Assembly: GCA_025677825.1 (NCBI GenBank)
Contig: JAIXMO010000001.1
Coordinates: 992,001-1,056,000, forward strand
Direction: 5' to 3'
Origin: Helicostylum pulchrum
Taxonomy: Eukaryota; Mucoromycota; Mucoromycetes; Mucorales; Mucoraceae
DNA: 64,000 nt
Part shown: one piece after another, positions 36,941-48,357 of the stretch
Position numbering within the stretch: position 1 is the first letter of the stretch
Layout of the letters: the number at the start of each line of letters is the position of its first letter
The notes under the pieces: model-generated
What the model saw: the letters and a program-made list of their open reading frames with translations, nothing else
Databases searched by the model: none
Told to the model about the DNA's origin: nothing
Program-made: the position numbers and the translations under genes

Positions 36941-38287
36941 TTAAATATCACCAAAGAATTCCTTCAAGACACCATCAACACCATCCTTGATTATTCTCTT
37001 GAAATCCTTTTCACCGGAATCGTTATAGATTAACAAATTGGGAGTGCCTTCAGGAATCTTATCAAGTGCACCCTTTGTAGCCAAATTCAAGATCTTATCC
37101 TTAATAAACTTGGGAGATACTTTTTCTGTTTCCAAACTTAAAAAGTATGCAGCAAGACCTGCAACGTGAGGAGAAGCCATCGAGGTACCCGAGATTGTAT
37201 TTGTCGCCCATCGACTTCCTCTCCATACCGACAAGATATTCAAACCAGGGGCAAACACGTCAACACATTCACCATAGTTGGAAAAGTACGCTCTTTCATC
37301 TGAAATCGTCGAGGCACCGACTGTAATTGCCAGTTCAGCGGCAGCAGGAGAATAGTTACATGCATCTGAGTTATCGTTACCAGCAGCCACCGCAAACACA
37401 ATACCCGAGTCCACGGCACCATTGACAGCCAAATCCAACGAAGGCGATTTACCACCACCTAAACTCATATTAGCCACAGCACCCTTGTACTTTTCACCCT
37501 TTTGTTGTGCACGCGCTTCTTCTTTCAAATGCTCGCCTGTAGCCCAATCAACACCTCTTACAACATCTGACATAGTGCCACTACCGTTTGATCTCAGTAC
37601 TTTGACCGCAACAGGCATTGCTTTTTTGGCTACACCGTATCTTGTACCACCAATGGTACCTGCACAATGAGAGCCATGACCGTTACCGTCTTCATCACGA
37701 TCACCGTTAGGTACTGTCTTACCCCATAAAGCACGGCCTCCAAAATCAGTGTGCTCTACATTGACACCGGTATCAATCACATAGACTTTAACGCCCTCAC
37801 CACCGTTAGCATCGTACTGGTACTTTTGATAGTTTTTAAAGGTGAGTGGGTCGGGGTGAGAGACACGGGAGAGTCCCCAGGGTGCATTACGCTGTAATTC
37901 GTTAGCATAGACCATAGAGTCGTGTTCGACAAAGGCAACATCGTCAGATTCACGAATAGCTTGCAAGATATGGTCATCGAATTTACCAGAGTATCCTTTC
38001 AGGTTGGGGGTATCGTAGACGTGCTCAATGCCAGCAGTGGTGGTGTGAGGGATCAACCAGTCGGTGGTCTTGTATCGGTTATTAGAGGAAATCGAGTTGA
38101 TCCAACCGGCGTGCTCCTTGATATCAGTGCCGGAGAGATGGTCCTTGAGTACGACAATGTAGGAGTTGGCAATGGTCTCGGTTTCAGGAGATATGTACAG
38201 TGGAGCCAAGTTGTCTTGATAAGAAACAGGTTTGGCAGAAGCAATAGTAGCAACTAACAAGGCACTAGCAATCAGACTAAGTTTCAT
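36941..38287 (-). CDS. Cerevisin-like subtilisin protease (S8)
   Basis: Single exon, 448 residues. A signal peptide (MKLSLIASALLVATIASA) is followed by an I9-type inhibitor propeptide (from about residue 43, YIVVLKDHLSG) ending near FVEHDSMVYA. The mature protease begins around NAPWGLSRVSH. The catalytic triad is visible: Asp in VYVIDTGVN, His in GNGHGSHCAGT, Ser in ISGTSMASPHVAG; the oxyanion Asn is in AAGNDNSDAC. This is the proteinase K/cerevisin group (vacuolar protease B or secreted). No intron is needed, in contrast with the intron-rich neighbours. Confidence 0.95.
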   Translation of the reverse strand: MKLSLIASALLVATIASAKPVSYQDNLAPLYISPETETIANSYIVVLKDHLSGTDIKEHAGWINSISSNNRYKTTDWLIPHTTTAGIEHVYDTPNLKGYSGKFDDHILQAIRESDDVAFVEHDSMVYANELQRNAPWGLSRVSHPDPLTFKNYQKYQYDANGGEGVKVYVIDTGVNVEHTDFGGRALWGKTVPNGDRDEDGNGHGSHCAGTIGGTRYGVAKKAMPVAVKVLRSNGSGTMSDVVRGVDWATGEHLKEEARAQQKGEKYKGAVANMSLGGGKSPSLDLAVNGAVDSGIVFAVAAGNDNSDACNYSPAAAELAITVGASTISDERAYFSNYGECVDVFAPGLNILSVWRGSRWATNTISGTSMASPHVAGLAAYFLSLETEKVSPKFIKDKILNLATKGALDKIPEGTPNLLIYNDSGEKDFKRIIKDGVDGVLKEFFGDI

Positions 38288-39504
38288 TACAGTTAAAGAG
38301 GTTGTTGTTGTGTGGGTGTTTAAAGAAAAAAACTTTTTTTTTTTAAAAAAAGAATAGAGAAAAAGAAGAAGATTGTAGGTTTTTTATGTGTATTTATACG
38401 TTTGATAAGGAAACAGATGACAATACGGTTTGACTTCATGTGACCTTGAAACAATAATGTTACACTTAATTAGATCCAATGATGTCTGTAGGTTTTATTT
38501 TATTTTTTAACCTCACTTTTTTTTTGTAATTATTTGCATTTATTTGCAACTACAAAAACAACAACAACACTTGTAAAAAATGTTGCGTTTATATATGGTT
38601 TAATTATATCTCTGATAAAAAAATGACAACAATCATTCTTTTTTTTTTTTTTTTTTTACTTATCTTTTTATAAAATCACTGCTGACCTACTTCTCACGAT
38701 AAATCATTCACATAAAAGGGGAGGAGGAGAGGGGTTGTTATTTGAAATTAAATAACCGATAAGTGTGTACCAATCAAGTCATTAGGTAGGCTGATCCATT
38801 GTAAATGAGATTGGTTTAAAAAACGCCATAAAAGTTCCTTCTTATCAAATATAAACATACTTTTTTGCTGTTTACCTAATTTGGCCAACTAGGAAAAGCA
38901 TTTGGACGCGCGTAACAGAATATAAAAAAGAGTCACCTTTTTTTTTTTTTTTTTTTTCTTGTTAAACTATTTCGTTACACGCATTATATGCATTTTTTAC
39001 ACGCAAAAAAAAAACAATTTTTTTTTTTTTTATTGGTCGTAAATTAGGTAATCGATTTGCAGCAATAATATTTATGTTTGGTAAAAGATGTTGTTACTTC
39101 CGAGGCTTCGGACGGCAGTGAATGTTTCTTCTTCTTCTTCTTCAAGGGGACAAGTAATGTAATGCATTGATGTACGCTAGAGAGTGTGATTATTCTTGTT
39201 TTTTAGCACACTTTAAAAACAAGTCAGGACAAACATGTAATGAAGGATGTATATAGTTATAAAAAAAGCATGTTTTTTTATGGTGTCACCAACATGACGT
39301 GGAAATAAGGGAACCTTTTTTAGGACAAGTGCCTCGCTAAAGAATATTTTAATGTGCTAAATAAAATAAAAAAAAGTCGATCCCATTTTCGAAGCACATT
39401 AATAAAAATTATAAAAAAAAACTGCTTGTCATACTTTCACTTTTTTTTAAGAACTCCGGTTTTTCGAGTTTTTTAGGTATTTATTTTATTAATACGGTTT
39501 ATTC

Positions 39505-39541
<37 letters not shown>

Positions 39542-39598
39542 ACATACATATCTCTTTGAATTATATATAATTAAAGTGCTTTATTTTAATTTAAAATA
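38288..39598. other. Divergent intergenic region
   Basis: 1.3 kb between the protease (leftward) and the PX kinase (rightward). T tracts of 20 or more bases lie at about 38638-38658, 38939-38957 and 39511-39537, and a CTT microsatellite at 39126-39143. No gene is seen. Confidence 0.5.
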
Positions 39599-42267
39599 AT
39601 GTTGTATAGTACTAATAAAAAGAAGAAACACTTGGAGTACTTGCGACAACAAGTGAATCAACCTTACGTTGGAGTCATTGAAACAACCATGATGTACCAG
39701 TCTGTTGAAAAGTCAAAAGAACATTTAATATCCGTAAGTTGCATTATTTTTTAAACAAAGTTTGGAGAGAGAGAAAAAAAAGGAAAGAAAGGTTACATTT
39801 TGAAGAGGAAGGTGGTGCCTTATTATACCACTGCTGTGCTTGTTTATTTTTATGAAACATAGCCCATGAATAATCAAATGGAGTGTGAAAGCTCGAGGTT
39901 GTTTAATTCATTTTTTTTTTCGTATATATTTTAAATCCCAGGTGTTTACTTTACTTGTGGAAGAGCCGACACGTTATTTAGTATTGATTCGATTTTACGA
40001 AGACTTTGAAGAATTTGACAAAAGGGTAAAAAAGTAAAAAAAAATAAAAGATTTACAGTTTAAAAAAAAAAAAAGAAGGGAAAAAACTAATGTGTTTAAA
40101 CTTAGATTAAACAGTATTCAAGAAAGTGTAAAATATCACTACCAAAGTTACAAAAGCAGCAGCAACAGGAACAACAAATGATGAGAAATAGAAATAATAG
40201 TGTCAATAGTAACGACAGTAAGCGTAGCAGTAATTTTAGAAAGATATTACATAGTTTTTCTCATAAATCATCTCAAAAGAGTAATTCAGATAATATTGAG
40301 AGATACTTACGTCATTGTGTAAATGATATAAGCATTCAATCATGTTCTCTGTTTAAAGAATTTCTTTTACCTCAAAGAGATGAAGATAACGTTATACCAA
40401 AGCAAGTTGTTCAATCCTATGTACAACAAGCATCTTATCTTGCTGTCGACGATCAAGTACCACCCGCTACTACTACTATTACTGACATTATTACCTGTAC
40501 CCCTACTACTCCGCCACCCGATATTGAAACCGTAACAACAACAACATCAACTGCTGCTGCTGCTGCTATTGCTGCTGCAAGTAATAATGAAAATGCCGTC
40601 GAATCATTTATTTCTTATACATCATTTCCATCTCATCATAACGATTCACCTTCCAGTACCTTGTCATCGTGTTTATCAAATGCTTCTGATTTACCTGTAA
40701 CAATACAAGATTTCCAGCTGATTAAAGTTATTGGCAGAGGCTGTATGGGCAAAGTAAGACATATTGTGTAGCACTTTTAATTCCGGGGGGGGGGGAAGCA
40801 CAAAAAAAAAAAAAAACTAACCTTAAATAATTTATATAAGGTACTTTTGGTCCGACATCGTAATTCATCACGTCTATTAGCATTAAAAGCGATTAGTAAA
40901 AGAGCCGTAATCGAACAAAGTCAAATTATTCATATTAAGGCCGAACAGCAAATTCTATCTGATATTGCTTCTATTCATCACCCGTTTTTGATTAAATTAC
41001 ATTACTCTTTTCAAGATATGAACCAGTTATTTCTTGTACTCGATTATCATGTCGGAGGTGATCTGGCAACACAATTACGAATAAATCATATGTTGCCCCC
41101 AGACAGATGTCGGTTCTATACCGCTGAAATAATTTTAGGTATACAAGAATTACATCGATTAGGTATACTTTACAGGTAAAGAGAGAGGATTTAAAATAGC
41201 GTGTGTGTATAATAATAATATTTAAAAAGCTTACACCACTACTTACTTATTATGACAGAGATCTTAAACCCGAAAATGTCTTATTAACTGCAGATGGTCA
41301 TTTGGTATTAACTGATTTTGGATTATCAAAACAATTCTATGATGGATTAAGTTTAGAAGAACAGCGTGCAGACACATTTTGTGGTACAGCAGAATATTTA
41401 GCGCCAGAAATATTAAATGGGCAACCTTATTCATACCAAGTCGATTACTGGAGTATGGGAACCATATTGTTTGAAATGTTGACAGGTATTACACCCTTTT
41501 GGGCAGAGAACAGAGACGACATGTACAGGCGTATCCGAAGTGATCGTTTGCAGTTTCCCGACTTTATCGATATCGAAACGGCAGATTTTATCGCGCGTTT
41601 ATTAAAACGCGATCCTAATAGACGTTTAGGTTCCGGTTCCGATGGAGCCATCCGTGTTCGTTCCGACCCTTATTTCGAATTTATTGACTGGAACCTTATT
41701 TATACAAAGCGTATCAGACCACCGTACATACCCAACCTTTATTCAGAAACAGATTTTAGTCATTTCGATAGTGAATTCTTGCGTCTTACACCTAGACTGT
41801 CTCCGGTTGGAAGTGATTATATCCTAAGTCAAAGTTTGGATCGCGCCTTTGAAGGGTATTCGTATACAAACAGAGAAGAAAATTTGTTGGATTCGCCTCC
41901 GTCAGAATTATACAGTCTTAATGACCCGATGCCTCCTATCACCTTGTTGGATACAAACAATCAAATGGATAGTGAGACTTTGCCGCAGCAAGGAACCAGG
42001 TACTTTACTTATAATGATAGTGATGAAGTCGTGCCCTATGATGAAAGTAATATCAGCAGCAATGATGATATAAGGTCCTCCGACTTTGTACGTTCAAGCA
42101 ATTATCAACCCCGGTTTAGTGATGAGGAAGAAGATAATATTGACGATGATGATGACGAGTTTAATTATTACAGGCAGTTACCACCACGGCCTACAACTCG
42201 AAGGCATTTATCTTTGTTGAATGATGACGATGATGATGATGATATGGTAACTAGTTCCATTTACTAG
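39599..42267 (+). CDS. PX-domain AGC protein kinase
   Basis: Five exons: 39599..39733, 39942..40025, 40106..40753, 40841..41175, 41259..42267; 736 residues. The N-terminal part is a PX-like phosphoinositide-binding domain, with RYLVLIRFYEDFEEFDKR followed after a low-complexity insert by NIERYLRHCVNDISIQS and LFKEFLLPQ. An Ala-rich run from GCT/GCA repeats (about 40550-40580) precedes the kinase. Kinase motifs: IGRGCMGKV, LALKAISK, LYRDLKPENVLL, LTDFGLSK, GTAEYLAPE. The AGC tail has a TPRLSP turn motif and the hydrophobic motif FEGYSY, a likely TORC2/PDK1-type control site. The arrangement parallels animal SGK3. The C-terminus is acidic, ending in a Asp run from GAT repeats. Confidence 0.87.
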
Positions 42268-43203
42268 ACACACACACACTTTTTTTTTCTTTTCTTTTTT
42301 TCTTTTTTTTTTTAATCTAATTGTGCAGTACTTGCTCTTTATTTATTATTATTTTTTTTATATACATATTCTTGCAGGACTCGAATATTTAATACAACAC
42401 ACACAACACTATTTATATCATGATAGACGAAAACTTATACACCTCTCCCCCTTTTTATTATTTATTTATTATACACCCTTTTCTGCATACGATATGACAT
42501 CAAGAAGTAATACAAGTACTGACGCCCCCCCCCCCTTTTTTTAAAAAAACATTTTTTTTCTTTCCTCTTTTCTCTATATATTAATATATCATTTATCCCC
42601 CCTCCCCCCCCTCAACTTTTATGTAATTATCTATACGCACAAGCAAACAAACAAATAAATAAAAAATGATAACTTTACAATAATTTGAATAAATATGGAT
42701 CGAGACTTTAAAGAAATTTAGAGTTTCAATTAAAATAACAAATGCTGTACACCTATCAAACTTTACTTCAGGTACAGACATCTTTTTTTTTTTTTTTTTG
42801 ATGTTTGATCGTCCAAAAGAAGGGGATATAAACAAATACACTTTGCAGTTGCTTGCAATACCAAAATAGTCTCGAATGTTTGTTTATTTATCGAGTAATA
42901 TGTAAAACAAAAAATAAATTAGATAACATCAAGGCGTATTATTTATGGAATATCATGACTATTTGGACAAATCTAATGACATATTGGAATATTAAATTGT
43001 AATCACTTTCACGGAACAAATGAAATTCATTCAAGATTGGAATAATAAGAATACGACAGGACTAAAATACGATGAATTACAACGAAAATGACGTTATTTT
43101 TTATTTAATGATTCCACAGCATACATGTTTTGGATTGGTTAATTTGTAAAGGTGTAAGTTCCATTTGAAGACGTAGTTAGCAACGTTCAAGATATATACT
43201 TGT
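42268..43203. other. Intergenic, no gene seen
   Basis: AT-rich interval starting with a CA/T-rich 3' flank; it has a C-run followed by T-run near 42526-42541 and C-rich patches at 42598-42611. No supported exon. Confidence 0.45.
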
Positions 43204-43609
43204 CTACGAGCGGGCTGGTTGTTGTCTTTTTTCATCGTTTACAATCAATGCAGCATCTTCGGCAACTGGTTCCATCTCTCTGAAAGAAGATTCATCGTCA
43301 TCAACCTCCAATTCAAAGCCGTAGTTATCTTCAAGTTCATCCACTTTAGCACATTGAACAGATTGTTGTTCAATGCTCTCTGCAACTTTCATTTCGAAAT
43401 CCTAGTCGTTGGTCGAATCATCTTCCATGACAGTTTCTTTCCTAGCAAATGTACTTGCAATAGGTAAAGGTACACATCGGGATGCTTGACACTCTATTTC
43501 ATACTTATCAAATAATTTGTTGATAGAATCGGCAATATGTGCTCTCTTGTGCGGTTTGAATTTCGTTACAGAGAAATTTTTCTTACAGATTTGACAGTGT
43601 ATCCTTCCT
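43204..43609 (-). pseudogene. C2H2 zinc-finger relic with an in-frame stop
   Basis: Reading leftward from about 43609, the frame contains CQICKKNFSVTKFKPHKRAH (Cx2C-x11-Hx3H), then an acidic tail. A TAG codon interrupts the same frame after MEDDSTND; reading continues DFEMKVAES to a stop at 43204. Being next to recombinase and TnpB-like fragments, it is probably a decayed transposon or host gene. Confidence 0.5.
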
Positions 43610-44032
43610 CAGACCAGTCTCAGACTGAAGTATTTTTGGCTGGACTTGAAATTTAGCAGGGAAAAATAAAATAAAAAAAAGCATTTTCTGGTCTTACGCC
43701 TAATTTTTGAAAAATTCCTCGAAAATACCTGGATTTTTTTTCCAGTCTCTGACTGAAATAAAAATTAAAGCTAAAAAGCCGATAAAGTGCTTAAGTTTTT
43801 AATTTTGAATCCCTTCGATTGGGTATTGGGTATGAATAAACGTGCTTCTTTAACTAATAATTCGCATTATAAAAAGACACATATTTTTCATCTTAAAATA
43901 TTTCTCTTTGCTATATTCTTTCAGATATTGTTTTAATTATTTCTTGTAAGCTGAGATACTAAGGCTCAAACTCATAGATGTCTTTAATATGTTTACTAAC
44001 TTGATTATATATTTAAATACGGAGTATCTATA

Positions 44033-44801
44033 ATGAACAATAGTCAAAAAAGTACATCTGTCGAGGTTAATAACGAAGGTGTTCAACGTATGGTTGATAA
44101 CAGCTCAGCTATGCATCGCAGTAACCAGATGATTATAGCGCAAGGTATGTCACATCGTCTTGTAAACACGATCAAGGTATACACCGCTAAACAGGAAGAA
44201 TGGAAGGTGAGTTTTCTTTTAGTAGCAAGCTATCTTTAAACTATGATATTAACATATAAATCAAAGGCTTGGTGTAACGATCAAGACTTTGAAGATGGTC
44301 AAACAGTATTTGATTCAAAATTAAGTTACTTTTTGATGGAGCATGTGTCTAAGCGTGGTCGTAAATGTCGAAAATTGCCAGACCGAAGTCCTCTACAGCT
44401 TGGAATAAAATCTTACAACGCTTATGTTAAAGCTGTATCGGATCTGTGTAAGACCCAAAAGGCTCTAGGTTGGAATCCCAATGGTGTAGCTAGAGGTCCT
44501 TTAGTAGCAACTTTTTTTAGATACTCTCGACAAGAAAAAAGGAAAAAATCAGAAGGTTTACTTCGCTGATCGTGGTAAAAACGGTTTAAATGATATATAT
44601 ATAAGAAAGGAACTTCAAGAAATAAGTGGATATTTCATGACTGGAAAAAATGATTGTCGCAGCTCAAGAGATAGGTTCTGTTTTCTTCTTAGTCATGCTA
44701 TGCTTTGCCGCAGTCAAAATGCTTTAGGGATGCAGTTTGCAAATTTATTTTTTCTCGAAGTTGGCCATACGAATCACTTAAACAACCAATCTTTTCTATA
44801 A
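44033..44801 (+). pseudogene. Crypton-like tyrosine recombinase relic (CBF3/Ndc10-like fold)
   Basis: ATG at 44033; possible intron 44207..44266; then AWCNDQDFEDG, ALGWNPNGVARGPLVATFF and RQEKRKK. A one-base frameshift inside the A-run at about 44537-44545 moves the reading to NQKVYFADRGKNGL, then RSSRDRFCFLLSHAMLCRS and LGMQFANLFFLEVG, ending with TAA at 44801. This order (N-terminal HTH-like part, PRG motif, YADRG, then a GHALLARG-like helix) is how I remember a recombinase family common in Mucorales genomes; the family name is recalled, not searched. The catalytic C-terminal half is gone. Confidence 0.55.
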
Positions 44802-45177
44802 TCCAAGAATGAAAACAGAAGATTGCCAACAAAAACTAGCGCATAGACATCTTTTCTCTTAAATTTAATAAAAAAAAAAATGTACATACATATTCCCTTT
44901 TACTTTTTATCACTAAATAATGCAAAAAAAGCATTTTTTTAAATCTAAAAAAGTAATTAACCTCGACTGAAATTTAAAGAGATTTGGAACTGTGACGGGT
45001 CTTGGTGGAAAATAATACCCTCACAGTACTCTGGACAAGGAAATGATCTACAGGGTAAAAAGATGTACTTTGGAAGCGTGGCTCAATTAAAACAGACATG
45101 CCTATAACAGCAAATAATTGAGAAGGGCGCTATTAGTGACACTGAAATAAACAACAGCATAGCTAGTGGATCTGTGA

Positions 45178-45702
45178 AGAAGTACAAAAGATCGCGTATG
45201 TTCGGAAGAGCGCAAATTCATTGGAAACAAGTCGAAATCAATCATGTTTATTGGAGATCGTGGCTATGGAGTTGGTAGTAACATTAAAGGGCATATTAAA
45301 TATGGTGGTAAATGGAAACCTGTTATACACAGTCGCTATACTTCCGTTTGTATCACAAACGAGCATAATACGTTACAGACATGTTTGTTCTGCTACGGAA
45401 AATTAGACCATCCATTAAAAACGGTCGTATCAAAAAATGGCAAAGTATCTCTACGCTCCATCAAAGGGACGTTTGTTTGCAACAACAAAAAATGCCTGCT
45501 TCAAAAATTATCTGCTACTCACAAAGCTAGGGATGCAGTCTCCGCTCTTGCCATTGGTTTGTCTGGCGCAGCTAGTTTAATCCTTGATATCGCTTTCCCT
45601 TCTTTCGATCCAAACACCAGTCAATCTAAAACTGAAAGATTTAAAAACACTGCCGTTGCTTTCCTTAAACGAAACGCTTCTAGGCCCGCTTTCCCAAAGT
45701 AA
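45178..45702 (+). mobile_element. TnpB/Fanzor-like C-terminal fragment
   Basis: Open frame from 45178 to a stop at 45702. Features in order: SIMFIGDRGYGVGSNIKG, then ITNEHNTLQTCLFC, a second pair FVCNNKKC, and ATHKARDAVSALAIG. The CxxC...CxxxxC ribbon followed by an R-D-x-x-x-A helix is the order found at the end of TnpB and its eukaryotic Fanzor relatives (zinc ribbon, then the last RuvC aspartate). Sequence upstream (from about 45055) resembles further coding pieces in other frames, such as KKYKRSRMF, so the gene is probably truncated and frameshifted. Assignment is by motif order only. Confidence 0.5.
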
Positions 45703-45958
45703 TACTTAAGAAGGTAATGATGACTTTTTTTTTTCTTTTTTTTTTGACGACACTAACTTTTTAATTATTCTTTCATCTTCAATAATAATTAATTTGAACA
45801 TCCCAATGTAAGTATTACTCATAACCATTGTCTACATTTCCTTTGAAATTAATATTCGATCGTGTCTCAAATAGTTGATTTACCCGCACAGTATACCATA
45901 TTTAGATTGAAGAATATAATAAAAGTATAAGTCTTAAAATTGTTTTGTGGTAGATAAT

Positions 45959-47416
45959 ACAGTAGCTCTATTTACGGGCAGCCGAAATCCTTAAATCGAA
46001 CATACCTTTATATCGAATAGTGAATAAGTACTTCTAAAGAAAAAAGCTCACTGAGATACCTGAGCTAAAATAATCACTCACGTAAGAAATCACTGCTAAA
46101 ATTAGCAGCTATAGTAAATATTGGTTTTTATTTTTTAAACGCTTTTTGGAACCAAGTTCTATAGTACCAAGTTGTTTTTTTAACTATATCTTCGATAAAA
46201 AAAATTAAAAACAATCTTTTTTGTTTTTTTTTCGATTTTCATTTTTGGGGGTCAACCCTTTTTGTGTTTTTGATTTTATTTCACAATTACTCCTGATCTA
46301 ACTTGCCTATCTTTGTGAACAGAACATGCATAGTATAAAACTCATTTAGACGCTTCTAATCCATTTCAAATGATATTTTTAATGCAAAAAATGAAAGAGT
46401 AATCGCTGTTTTAAACTTTTTTTTTGGGAAAAAAAATACACTTTTTTAGTGTAACATCGTGTAACCATTTTCTGAGCTTCGCAATTACGTAAAATGTAGT
46501 TTTTTATTACCGTGTTTGGTTATAGAATCGAATGTAGATATCTAAAAACTATATATTGGATGTGTATAAATAAAAGTGCTACAACTAAAATTGAACGATA
46601 AAACGCACTTTAAAGAAATGCTCATTTTAAGGACCGCTTAACTCAAATTTAAGCAAAAAAAAAAAAAAAACGTCTAAAACAGTGATTACTCGGTCAGTAT
46701 TTTTTGTAAAAATATAATTTTAAATGTATTAGATGCGCCTAAAAGGGATCTTTATTATCATTGTTTTTTCCACAAATAAAAAAAGTAGATATCGAGTAAT
46801 CTTAAAATAACCACAAAAACACAAAAGGGGTTGACCGCCCAAAATGACCAAAAGTGATCAAAAATCATCGACTGAAGAAAAAAACAAAAAATCGAGAAAA
46901 ATATAAAAAAAACATTCTAAAAAGTAACTTTCACAAAGTAACTTAGGTAAAAGAATTATTTACTGATGTCTAATCATATAATGAAAATATCTCTTTTCGA
47001 CCACCGAAAAATGACCTTTTTTAGAAGTTACTTCTAAACCTTCACTTCAAAAGACGCGTTTTTAACATGATAATGAGTGAACAATAATGGATTATAACAC
47101 TTGAAGCGGTTCTTGAACTCACCCAAGATATTTTACAAAAAAATATGCTGTGTATCGTTTTCTGCAAGAGCTCAAACATTAAAATTATATTAGATTCTAA
47201 TAATTTTTTTATTGATGTCAATTAAAATAGTACAAAGCTATTTATTGGAGTACCACATAACAATGTATTTAAAAACTGCTAGTTATGGTATATAGGACTA
47301 AAAGGTATTTTTGCGTTCACTTTTTTTGGCTTACACTGCATTCCTTTCCAATCTTGCAACATTTAGCCACAGTCTGTATTCAACTACTTTTCCTAGTTAA
47401 ATTTCAAAAGGTTCAC
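45959..47416 (-). mobile_element. TIR element copy 2 (inverted, one end lost)
   Basis: Starts with ACAGTAGCTCTATTTACGGGCAGCCGAAAT, the reverse complement of the right terminus of the family, and runs through the same body in opposite orientation to copies at 17871 and 56879 (for example CATTTTTGGGGGTCAACC, TTATGAAAATATCTC, CCTTTCCAATC). Similarity ends at AAAGGTTCAC (47416), short of the other terminus. No transposase frame. Confidence 0.75.
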
Positions 47417-48357
47417 GCCTAAAAAGTTACTAATTAGTATCATTTTTCTCTCAAACTACTGACACGTAAGCACTTTATTTAAAGTGTTGGTGGCTTCGAT
47501 ATTATGATATTCTGCTGCTGTTTACAAGATATCTATTTTGAAAAAAAATAGTTTTTACCAGATTTCGTTAACGCCTATCTTATGTAATAATATACATTGT
47601 TATATTAAAGATTTAGTACTCGTTGTATATGCAGCATAATACGATACAAAAGCGGTAAGAATTTTACAGAGTAAAGAAAATAGGCTAGTTACAGTATTCC
47701 CCCACGTAATATATTAAGATCAATGCGAAAACATACTTATGAAGTAATATATGTAGATTCGTAATGATGTTTCAGCTGGTCAGGCTTCTTAAGTATTATA
47801 ATAGATTTCTTGAAACTTTACGGTGTGATATGGTCTTTATGTCTTGGTATTATTATGCTGTATATATATATGAAAACAGAGTTGTTTTGGCAGATGACCC
47901 AAGTATGTTACCTAGATATAGCACAATTCTCACGTGTAAAAACTCCGAGATATACGCTTGAGTAAGCGGTTAAAAACTTTACCCCTCAGTTACTTTATGC
48001 ATTATTTTGTTTTATTGTGTTAAAGGCGGTATGACAAATAGAGAGATGAACGAGTACCTTGTTTAAGGAGGTACTGTAACGGATTCTATAAGCTCGATGT
48101 TTTATGGTGAAGAGAAGGCAGATGAAATCATCAAGAAAGAAGGATTCTGTATAATATACAAGCCAAATACCCACACAGAGTCCAATACCTTTGGGATTAC
48201 AAAAAACTATTTCAATCGGAGGCTATATTACAGGGTGGGAATACTTACTTGATAATTTAGCCATGTGTCAAAAAGAATAAACGTATTTAATCCCGTTCTT
48301 ACGTTTCTTTCTCTCTTTTCCCACCCCTACTTTCTTTTTTCTTTCTTTTTTTTAAAA
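47417..48357. other. Intergenic, possibly decayed coding DNA
   Basis: A 65-codon frame (47764-47961) and a longer stretch at about 48027-48255, interrupted by TAA, have protein-like composition (GGMTNREMNEYLV), reminiscent of transposase helix-turn-helix sequence, but are too short to assign. Confidence 0.3.

Noticed and set aside
44033..45702. Recombinase and TnpB-like pieces as one intact gene
   Set aside because: About 380 bases of non-matching sequence with stops in all frames lie between them, and each half corresponds to a different family.
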